Source of the DNA: Acidimicrobiales bacterium
GTDB lineage: Bacteria; Actinomycetota; Acidimicrobiia; Acidimicrobiales; Ilumatobacteraceae
NCBI GenBank assembly: GCA_030833305.1
Contig: JAURHL010000087.1
Span: 1 to 7,688, forward strand
Direction: 5' to 3'
Length of the DNA: 7,688 nt
Shown: positions 1 through 6,361 of the stretch, piece by piece
Numbering within the stretch: the first letter of the stretch is position 1
Layout: each line of letters begins with the position of its first letter
Notes under the pieces: model-generated
What the model saw: only the letters and a program-made list of their open reading frames with translations
Database searches by the model: none
Told to the model about the DNA's origin: nothing
Made by a program: the position numbers and the translations under genes

Positions 1-1171
1 CCAAAAAAGCCCCGGAGAAATCTCCGGGGCTTTTCATCAAGATTGAATCAACCCTAAGGGCTCGCTGCCTCACTATTTTGACCCGCAAGGAAACCAGCGC
101 CGGCACCGATCGCACCACCCCGCCGATCAACACCCACAGCAACCAGCCGAGCGCGAACGCGCCGAGCACACCGGCGCCGATCAACACTTCGAGGTACCCG
201 CTGTGCGCTTCGTAGAGATCTCGGCCGCGCTCCAACAACCTCACCCGTAATTCGTCGTCGAACCACACGGCCATAAATCCGTAGCCGCCCCACGGCCGAT
301 GCCACCACGACTCGAACAATTCGGCCCACAACTCGGTACGTCCAGAGAAGGAGGCCGAACGTCCGAACCACGAGTTGATCGTTCCTCGCCACACGATCAG
401 GACGACCAAAACCACTGGAATCGAGAGTCCCACGCGGCGCAATCGACGACGCGCCCTCACATCACCTCGCGCCCACAACCACGCGAGAAGCACTGCGACG
501 AATGCCCCGACCACCGCCACGAGCGGTGTGAGCGACCCAGTGCGCCACCACACGACGGCCGACATCACACCTGTCGCTCCCACGCCGAAGGCCAGCCATC
601 CCCGCGTCCCTCGCCATAACAACATCACCGACGACAGCACCGCCAAGGCCGCTACCGGCCCGAGCGCATTGCGGTTGAAGTACCAGCCGACAAAGTTTCC
701 ATTTGGATCGACGGTGTAGTGCCAGTCGCGAACGTGCGCCCACAGGCTGCCAACGACACACACCGTCGTCGCCGTCCACACCGCCCAAGCGAAAGGACGA
801 GTTGACATCGACGATGCCGCCAACCCGATCGCCAGCATTCCCAGGGCCATCAGACCAGCCTGTTCGATCGTGCGCTCCCACTGGATCGACCACATGGCGC
901 TCGTTACGAGAACCGCGCAGAACACCAGAGACGACCACACAACCACACGTGCCTGCGACCACACCCTGCACCAGGCCGGCCACGCCCCCATCGCCACCAA
1001 CAGATACAGGCCGCACCAGATCATCTGGATTCGCGTGTCGTCGATCGGATCTCCCGGCACGTCACCCATCTCGAGCCGTACCCGATACACCGGCGCTCGT
1101 GTCGCGCCGATCAGAGCCAACACCGTGGTTACCCAGACGACACGCTCCCGCACGGCTCCAGCGTCGCACAA
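1..1171 (-). CDS. O-antigen ligase / polymerase family membrane protein (Wzy_C type), 3' end outside window
   Basis: Manual translation of the minus strand gives an uninterrupted frame of about 390 residues with some ten hydrophobic segments. Near the middle is an extracytoplasmic loop holding DPNGNFVGWYFNRNALG (about 664-711), followed by three helices and then a large loop with FSGRTELWAELF (about 311-349), RPWGGYGF and AHSGYLEVLIGAGVLG (about 167-214). This order is the signature of the Wzy_C/WaaL superfamily (PF04932), which polymerises lipid-linked repeat units or transfers the glycan to an acceptor outside the membrane. Which of these it does cannot be told from sequence. The start is uncertain: TTG at 1171 has AAGG six bases upstream; GTG at 1153 has only a poorly spaced GGAG. 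There is no stop before the left edge; after the last helix a basic tail continues through the terminator hairpin. The gene is divergent from the sugar-phosphate transferase. Confidence 0.86.
   Translation of the reverse strand, partial: MCDAGAVRERVVWVTTVLALIGATRAPVYRVRLEMGDVPGDPIDDTRIQMIWCGLYLLVAMGAWPAWCRVWSQARVVVWSSLVFCAVLVTSAMWSIQWERTIEQAGLMALGMLAIGLAASSMSTRPFAWAVWTATTVCVVGSLWAHVRDWHYTVDPNGNFVGWYFNRNALGPVAALAVLSSVMLLWRGTRGWLAFGVGATGVMSAVVWWRTGSLTPLVAVVGAFVAVLLAWLWARGDVRARRRLRRVGLSIPVVLVVLIVWRGTINSWFGRSASFSGRTELWAELFESWWHRPWGGYGFMAVWFDDELRVRLLERGRDLYEAHSGYLEVLIGAGVLGAFALGWLLWVLIGGVVRSVPALVSLRVKIVRQRALRVDSILMKSPGDFSGAFL
3..34 (-). terminator. Strong intrinsic terminator hairpin
   Basis: A perfect inverted repeat pairs 9-17 with 22-30 (GCCCCGGAG / CTCCGGGGC) around a 4-base loop, flanked by A's at 3-8 and T's at 31-34. 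Read on the minus strand it ends in six T's; read on the plus strand it ends in four. It should therefore work best for leftward transcripts (the ligase-family gene) but may act both ways. Oddly, the ligase reading frame has no stop before it. Confidence 0.85.
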
Positions 1172-1193
1172 CCCCCGCCTTCGGCCGAGCCAG

Positions 1194-1199
1194 TACCCT
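1194..1199 (+). promoter_or_regulatory. Candidate -10 box for the polysaccharide operon
   Basis: TACCCT fits the actinobacterial -10 pattern TANNNT and ends ten bases before the ATG at 1210. This would place the transcription start only a few bases from the start codon, giving a nearly leaderless mRNA. That agrees with the lack of a clear Shine-Dalgarno sequence before the ATG. No convincing -35 is visible. The box lies in the 38-bp divergent gap 1172-1209, so any control site for both directions must be here or inside the genes. Confidence 0.35.
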
Positions 1200-1209
1200 G
1201 GCCACGGGC

Positions 1210-2598
1210 ATGGATGCGCAACAGGAACCCACCGGCGACGCTTCGCTCGCCCCTGGCACCGAATGGCTCGTGAATCGAGTCGCCCCCCGCCTTCTGCCCT
1301 TATGGCGCCGTGGCTTCCGGGTGCTCTTCGTTCTCGACGCCGTCGTGCTCTATGCACTCATGGCGTCCATCAACCTCGTTCGTTTCGGTACCGACTGGCC
1401 CACCTATCCGTCTTCGCACTACTGGATCGGATTCGCCATCGCCACCGGTATCCACCTCACGGTTGGCTACTTCTCCGGCCTCTACGAACGTGAACCTCGG
1501 CTCGGCCAGCGGGCCTGGCTCCCCCGCGTCACCCTTGCGATGGCGATCGGTATCGGCGTGGAGGGTGTCGCGTTCGTGGTACTAGATCGTTATCTCATGC
1601 CGAGGTTCAACCTCGTTGCCTTGTTCGTTCTCGGATCGCTGGCTCTCGTGATCAACCGTCACCTCAGCCGATCGCTCAATCGCAAACGGCAAGGTCCACC
1701 ACGTGTGGTTCTCGTCGGGTCACCCGACACCGCTCGTATCGTCACCGAACAGCTGAGCCACAGCGACCGGGCCGCTCGCGTGGTGGCCACACGCAGCGAC
1801 ACCGCCGACCTCGTCACCAGCGTGCACGACCACCAGGCCACCGATGTACTTCTGCTCGACGTCGACGCCTTCGGACACGTATTTCCGCAACCGCTCGGTG
1901 TGCTCGAAGACGAGGGCGTCGGCTTCCTGCAGCGCGTGGGCGCGCAGGAGACCCTTCTCGGCCTGCAGACGGTTCGCGAACTGGCCGGCATGCCCTTCGT
2001 TCGCCTGCGGTCGCACACGTTGCCGTCGCACAAGGTCAAGTTGAAGCGAGCCTTCGATCTTCTGATGCTCCTAGCTACATCCCCAGTCATCCTCGTTGTC
2101 ATCGCACTTCTCGCTCTCTACGTGCGCGCTCGTGCCGGTGCGCCCGTGTTCTACCGGCAAACTCGTATCGGACGCGACGGCGTGCCGTTCACACTCGTCA
2201 AGTTTCGCACGATGCGCACCGACGCCGAGAGCACCGGTGCTGTGTTGGCCACCGACCACGACCCACGTGTCGTTCCCGGGCTCGCGTGGATGCGAAGCAC
2301 ACGGGCCGACGAGCTTCCGCAGCTCTGGAACGTGTTACGAGGTGATATGTCGTTGGTGGGTCCGAGACCCGAGCGGCCCGAATTCATCGCCGACATCGCA
2401 CAACAAGTCCCGGGTTACGAGCGTCGCCACGAGTTGCGTCCTGGTCTCACCGGACTCGCTCAGGTGCAAGGCCGCTATCACACCGACGCTGCATTCAAGG
2501 TCGGTCACGACCTCCAGTACTTGGTGAACTGGTCTCTCGTGCTCGACGTGCAGATTCTCGTGCGCACCGTGTGGGTGGTGCTGGCCCGCCGTGTCTGA
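1210..2598 (+). CDS. Exopolysaccharide polyprenyl glycosylphosphotransferase (WcaJ/WbaP type)
   Basis: This 462-aa membrane enzyme should transfer a sugar-1-phosphate from a nucleotide sugar to undecaprenyl phosphate, the first committed step of lipid-linked glycan synthesis. It has four N-terminal membrane helices (about residues 36-55, 75-95, 104-125, 133-150), a small Rossmann-like middle domain starting at LVGSPDT (168-174), and a C-terminal bacterial sugar transferase domain (PF02397). The latter opens with KRAFDLL at 279 and a hydrophobic re-entrant/membrane segment, and carries FYRQTRIG, KFRTM, DELPQLWN with the catalytic Asp367-Glu368 dyad known from PglC, VGPRPERPEF (383-392) and RPGLTGLAQV. 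Length is normal for the family. The frame is open upstream to 703, but that part overlaps the opposite-strand ligase gene and has no protein character, so ATG 1210 is taken. First gene of a three-gene operon. The sugar used (Glc, Gal, GlcNAc or other) cannot be read. Confidence 0.94.
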   Translation: MDAQQEPTGDASLAPGTEWLVNRVAPRLLPLWRRGFRVLFVLDAVVLYALMASINLVRFGTDWPTYPSSHYWIGFAIATGIHLTVGYFSGLYEREPRLGQRAWLPRVTLAMAIGIGVEGVAFVVLDRYLMPRFNLVALFVLGSLALVINRHLSRSLNRKRQGPPRVVLVGSPDTARIVTEQLSHSDRAARVVATRSDTADLVTSVHDHQATDVLLLDVDAFGHVFPQPLGVLEDEGVGFLQRVGAQETLLGLQTVRELAGMPFVRLRSHTLPSHKVKLKRAFDLLMLLATSPVILVVIALLALYVRARAGAPVFYRQTRIGRDGVPFTLVKFRTMRTDAESTGAVLATDHDPRVVPGLAWMRSTRADELPQLWNVLRGDMSLVGPRPERPEFIADIAQQVPGYERRHELRPGLTGLAQVQGRYHTDAAFKVGHDLQYLVNWSLVLDVQILVRTVWVVLARRV

Positions 2599-3547
2599 CA
2601 CGACCGATATGTGGCCGTCGGTGTCGGTGGTGATGCCAGTCCTCAACGAGGAACGCCATCTCGAGCACGCCGTGAGAGCCATCTTCGCCCAGGACTATCT
2701 CGGTGACGTGGAGGTGTGCCTCGCCCTCGGCCCGTCGACCGACGCCACGAACGACGTCGCAGCGCGTCTGCAGGCCAACGAACCTCGGCTGCGCACTGTC
2801 GCCAACCCCACGGGGAAGACACCGGCAGGACTGAATGCGGCGATCCGTGCCACGACTGGCGAAGTCATCGTACGCGTCGACGGACACAGCGTTCTCTCCC
2901 CCGGCTACATCACGCGTGCGGTCGAAACTTTGCGGCGAACGGGTGCCGCCAACGTGGGCGGCGTGCAGAAGGCCGTTGGCACCACACCGTTCGAAGAGGC
3001 GGTCGCCGCGGCCATGGCGAGTCCGTTCAGTATGGGTGGCGCCCGCTTCCACACCGGTGGCGCCGAAGGGCCGGTCGACACCGTGTACCTCGGCGTGTTC
3101 CAACGCACAGCGATCGAGCAGGTAGGACTTTTCGACGAGAAGCTCGTGCGTAATCAGGACTACGAGCTGAATATCCGCCTGCGAAAAGCAGGCCACACCG
3201 TGTGGTTCGACCCCAAACTCGAGGTCGAGTACCGCCCTCGATCCTCCCTACGAACTCTCGCTCGCCAATACGCCGAATACGGTGCCTGGAAACGTCACGT
3301 TCTCCGACTTCACCCCAAGTCCCTGAAACTGCGGCAGATCGTTCCGCCGATCACATTGATCGCACTCATGGTGTCGTCGGTCGCCGCACCATGGGTTCCG
3401 ATCACGCTCGTCGTCCCGATCGTGTATGCCGGTGTGGTCGTGCTCGTATCGCTCACCACACCCAAACGGAATGCGTTCCGACTCATCGTCGTCTTCCCGA
3501 CCATGCACATGAGTTGGGCCTGGGGTTTCCTGGCCCGAAAGCGCTGA
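2591..3547 (+). CDS. Family 2 glycosyltransferase, ExoA-like
   Basis: This 318-aa protein belongs to the GT-A fold family 2 and resembles the succinoglycan ExoA subgroup. It would add a sugar from a nucleotide donor to the growing lipid-linked glycan on the inner membrane face. Visible features are the N-terminal VVMPVLNEERHLE strand, GKTPAGLNAAI, the metal/nucleotide site VDGHS with Asp97 and His99 (ExoA-type in place of a plain DxD), the acceptor-side FDEKLVRNQDYELNIRL with Asp190 as probable catalytic base region, and YRPRSSLRTLARQYAEYG. Two or three hydrophobic segments follow from about residue 250, anchoring the C-terminus in the membrane. The GTG start at 2591 lies inside the end of the phosphotransferase gene (8-bp overlap GTGTCTGA), suggesting translational coupling. 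An in-frame ATG at 2609 is possible but has no ribosome binding site. Linkage and donor are unknown. Confidence 0.92.
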   Translation: MSDTTDMWPSVSVVMPVLNEERHLEHAVRAIFAQDYLGDVEVCLALGPSTDATNDVAARLQANEPRLRTVANPTGKTPAGLNAAIRATTGEVIVRVDGHSVLSPGYITRAVETLRRTGAANVGGVQKAVGTTPFEEAVAAAMASPFSMGGARFHTGGAEGPVDTVYLGVFQRTAIEQVGLFDEKLVRNQDYELNIRLRKAGHTVWFDPKLEVEYRPRSSLRTLARQYAEYGAWKRHVLRLHPKSLKLRQIVPPITLIALMVSSVAAPWVPITLVVPIVYAGVVVLVSLTTPKRNAFRLIVVFPTMHMSWAWGFLARKR

Positions 3548-3557
3548 AATTGTTCGT

Positions 3558-3563
3558 TACTGT
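3558..3563 (+). promoter_or_regulatory. Possible internal -10 box before the ABC gene
   Basis: TACTGT fits TANNNT and lies in the short gap between the GT2 and ABC genes, nine bases before the ATG at 3573. The local stretch is noticeably less GC-rich than its surroundings and no Shine-Dalgarno is seen. If used, it would give a nearly leaderless ABC mRNA starting at ATG 3573 rather than GTG 3564. Chance occurrence is quite possible. Confidence 0.22.
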
Positions 3564-5261
3564 GTGAGCATCATGACCGAAGCCGATCGGCGTTCACTCT
3601 CTTCGTGGCAGGCGATTCGCCAGATCCTCGGTCCGTTCCGGCGCCGCATCGCCGCGTTTGGATTCTCTTCCTTTCTCACCGGCCTTCTCGAAGCACTCTT
3701 CCTGGTGGTGGTCACCAAGAGTGCACTCGCCGTGGCCGATGGACAGACGCAGATCGGCTTGATCGGCGACCGTCAAGCTTCGATCGCAGAGGGTGCCCTC
3801 GTCGCTCTCGGCTTGCTCGCCGTGCGCCTTGGGACCGGCTTCGTGACAGTCCGTCTGCAAACCGGCCTGGCCTTTCGGGTGACATCGTCGTTACGTCGCA
3901 GCCTCGGAACAGCATTTCTCCGCACCTCGTGGGCCGCGCAAGCCCGACAGCCCCGCGGCATGCTGCAGCACCTCGTCGTGCAATTCCCGAGCACGATCGC
4001 GAGTCTTGTTCACCAATTGTCAGCTGCACTGGCCGGCGGACTCGGCCTGGCCTCACTTCTCCTCATCGCGCTCGTGATCGACCCGTTGGCCACACTCGTG
4101 GTGTTCGCCGCTCTCGTGATACTTGCCAGTTGTTTGTGGCCGATCCGACGTGCGGTGCGGCGTCGCGCTGAACAGGCCGTAGCGCGCCAAGTCGCCTTCG
4201 CCACCAACGTGTCGGAGGTGTCAGATCTCAGCCTCGAGATCCGTGCTCTCGGTGTGACGAGCGAGGCCTCCGACCATCTCGTCGAGCTGATCGACGACGA
4301 GGCACGCGCGCAGCGTCGGGTCGGGCAAGCGACCTACATGGTCACCCCGGTGTACACCACGCTCGCCTATGCAGCCGTTCTGGCCGGCGTTGTCGCTCTC
4401 GACGCCGCCGGACAAGGCAACCTCGACTCGATGGGTGCCGTCTTGCTCATCATGCTGAGGTCGCTCAGTTACGGCCAACAACTGCAACACGGGTCATCAG
4501 CACTCGCTCAGATGGCTCCGGTCGCCGAGAAACTCATCGAATACCGCGAGGAGTTCGATCGCGACCGAGAATCTGAGGGGACGACCAACATCGCGAAGAT
4601 CGACCGGCTCGAACTCGACGGAGTCTCGTTCGCCTATCCCGATCACGAACCGGTGTTGTGCAACGTGTCGTTGAACATCGAGCGCGGCGATGTGATCGGA
4701 GTGGTTGGCCCGTCGGGTGCCGGCAAGACCACGCTCGTGCAACTCGTCCTCGGCCTCCTTCACCCGACCACCGGGCAAGTCAGCGTCGAAGGTCTCGCCC
4801 TCGCCGGAATCACTCACACCTCATGGCGTCGACTCGTCACCTACGTTCCGCAAGACACTCGTCTCATCGACGGCACCATCGCCGACAATGTACGATTTTC
4901 CCGACCTCATATTTCCGATGACGACGTTCGTGCCGCTTTGGCCGGCGCGAACCTCACCCTCGATGCCGACCGCTTCCCGCTCGGCATCGACACACCCCTC
5001 GGCGCGAGCGGCCATCAACTGTCCGGAGGACAGCGTCAACGCTTGTCGATTGCCCGCAGCCTGGTCACCCAGCCCTCGATCGTGGTGCTCGACGAGCCGA
5101 CCTCGGCGCTCGACAGCGAATCCGAAGAGATCGTCACCGACACCTTGTCACGCCTGCGCGGCAACACTGCCGTGATCGTCGTGACCCACCGCGACAGCAC
5201 ACTGTCGGTGTGCGACCGCGTGATCGATGTACGCGACGGTGCCGTCGCCGAACGTCACTGA
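3564..5261 (+). CDS. ABC transporter, fused permease and ATPase; probable lipid-linked glycan flippase
   Basis: A 565-aa half-transporter with an N-terminal six-helix exporter domain (about residues 28-310) and a C-terminal ATPase. The ATPase has every motif: Walker A GPSGAGKTT (382-390, Lys388), Q-loop YVPQD, signature LSGGQ (486-490), Walker B VVLDEP (Asp510, Glu511) and the switch histidine in VTHRD (His542). It should act as a homodimer. Size and architecture match PglK-type flippases, and its place directly behind the phosphotransferase and GT2 genes supports a role in flipping the undecaprenyl-linked oligosaccharide to the outer face; this is inference, as drug or lipid exporters have the same layout. 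Start is GTG 3564 or ATG 3573 (three codons later); neither has a clear ribosome binding site. The gap to GT2 is 16 bp. The stop overlaps the convergent GT4 gene by 7 bp. Confidence 0.9.
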   Translation: MSIMTEADRRSLSSWQAIRQILGPFRRRIAAFGFSSFLTGLLEALFLVVVTKSALAVADGQTQIGLIGDRQASIAEGALVALGLLAVRLGTGFVTVRLQTGLAFRVTSSLRRSLGTAFLRTSWAAQARQPRGMLQHLVVQFPSTIASLVHQLSAALAGGLGLASLLLIALVIDPLATLVVFAALVILASCLWPIRRAVRRRAEQAVARQVAFATNVSEVSDLSLEIRALGVTSEASDHLVELIDDEARAQRRVGQATYMVTPVYTTLAYAAVLAGVVALDAAGQGNLDSMGAVLLIMLRSLSYGQQLQHGSSALAQMAPVAEKLIEYREEFDRDRESEGTTNIAKIDRLELDGVSFAYPDHEPVLCNVSLNIERGDVIGVVGPSGAGKTTLVQLVLGLLHPTTGQVSVEGLALAGITHTSWRRLVTYVPQDTRLIDGTIADNVRFSRPHISDDDVRAALAGANLTLDADRFPLGIDTPLGASGHQLSGGQRQRLSIARSLVTQPSIVVLDEPTSALDSESEEIVTDTLSRLRGNTAVIVVTHRDSTLSVCDRVIDVRDGAVAERH

Positions 5262-6361
5262 CGCGCGCACCAGTCTTCGAGCAGGGCCACGAAGCGCGCT
5301 CCATCGGCATTCCAACTCAGCGATTCACGTACGTAGTTCCAGCCTCTCTGTCCATGGTCGGCGCGCAAGGCCGGGCTCGATTCATAGGCGAGAACCGCGT
5401 CAACCACATCGCTTACCGCATCAGGCCCAAACCACTCTCGGGTGACGACTCCAGCGCCACTCGTCTCGATCATTTCGACAGCAAGCGGTAGCGGCGTGGA
5501 GATGGCCGGCGTTCCCTGCGCCAGGTACTCGACGATCTTGGTGGGTCGAGAATGCACGTAGTTCGGATGATTGCCAAGCAGCGACAACCCGGCCACCGCC
5601 CCGCGCACCAGGGCCATGGCCTCGGGATTGGCGAGCGGTCCACGCCAGTCGACCACCCCACGCGCCACTGCGTCGTCGAGCATGGGTAGAACGTCGGCAT
5701 CGGCCGGGCCGACGAGGACGAGACCTGGTCCGCCTCGTCGAGACAATTCCTCTCCCACCGCCACGAGGGTCGACACACCTCGTCCACGTGACAGTCGTCC
5801 GACGTACACGGCTCGCGGCGGGTAGTCGGCGGGCACTGGATCGTCGTCGACCCAAGAGCTGTTGGGAACCACCTGAGCCTTCGGGAAGGTAGCGCGATAG
5901 GAGTCTTCGGCCAGGATCAGGCGGAACCGGCGGTGCACCACCTGTTGGCCGAGCGACACCACGCGTCGTACCACGGGCCGCACCACCCCCGGGATCCAGC
6001 TGCGATCGGGTACCGACGCCACGAAGTCCTCGTGAACGTCCCACACCAATACCGCTCCGTGCCAACGGCCGATGCCGACGACCGGCAGCAGCTCCGGATC
6101 GTGCACGATGACCGCGTCGACAACTGGCGCGAAGCGCCGCACGACCCGCCGTGTTGCCCACCACGCTCCGAGACGACGGCGGTCGATGGCTCGTGGAACG
6201 ACGACCCTCTCCAACCCGGGCGGATCGTTTCGACGAGCCTCGCCCGGATCGGGCGCCACGAGGGTGACCGTGTGACCGGCTTCGAGAAGTGACCTGATTT
6301 CGCGGTGCACGATGCGGGCGTCGTCCCCGCGGTGCGCACAAGTGACCACGAGGACGTTCAT
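5255..6361 (-). CDS. Family 4 (GT-B) glycosyltransferase
   Basis: This 368-aa protein has the two-Rossmann GT-B layout of family 4 and probably adds a sugar to the lipid-linked glycan in the cytoplasm. The N-terminal half shows the typical opening MNVLVVTCAHRGDDARIVHRE, then LLEAGHTVTLVAPD, HDPELL and WDVHED (107-112). The C-terminal half begins at YVGRLSRGRG (186-195), with VLVGP and the donor-site segment PTKIVEYLAQGTPAIS holding Glu278. The first Glu of the classical E-x7-E pair is replaced by His270, as in subgroups with the P-x-K-x-x-EY motif. No signal peptide or membrane helix. ATG 6361 is chosen because GAAAGG sits five bases before it; a GTG at 6364 is too close to that site. The ATG shares one base with the dehydrogenase stop (TGATG), so the two are coupled. 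Donor sugar unknown; an N-acetyl-hexuronic acid made by the neighbour is a candidate. Confidence 0.92.
   Translation of the reverse strand: MNVLVVTCAHRGDDARIVHREIRSLLEAGHTVTLVAPDPGEARRNDPPGLERVVVPRAIDRRRLGAWWATRRVVRRFAPVVDAVIVHDPELLPVVGIGRWHGAVLVWDVHEDFVASVPDRSWIPGVVRPVVRRVVSLGQQVVHRRFRLILAEDSYRATFPKAQVVPNSSWVDDDPVPADYPPRAVYVGRLSRGRGVSTLVAVGEELSRRGGPGLVLVGPADADVLPMLDDAVARGVVDWRGPLANPEAMALVRGAVAGLSLLGNHPNYVHSRPTKIVEYLAQGTPAISTPLPLAVEMIETSGAGVVTREWFGPDAVSDVVDAVLAYESSPALRADHGQRGWNYVRESLSWNADGARFVALLEDWCARQ

Noticed and set aside
54..392. 112-residue minus-strand open frame ending at 54
   Set aside because: Arg/Val-rich shadow of the ligase-family gene. Its stop is of interest only as the possible end if a frameshift exists.
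299..619. Plus-strand open frame of 106 residues
   Set aside because: His/Arg/Pro-rich low-complexity translation antisense to the ligase-family gene, with no ribosome binding site.
462..1016. 184-residue minus-strand open frame in a different phase
   Set aside because: Gly/Val/Arg-rich shadow without hydrophobic segments or motifs; the phase one base away encodes the recognisable Wzy_C protein.
703..1209. Upstream extension of the phosphotransferase frame adding 169 residues
   Set aside because: It is rich in Arg, Pro, Thr and Ser with no domain character and lies antisense to the ligase-family gene, whose translation has clear membrane helices and family motifs. The family's usual N-terminus fits ATG 1210.
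2495..3196. 233-residue minus-strand open frame opposite the GT2 gene
   Set aside because: No recognisable motif; the plus strand carries a complete GT2 domain.
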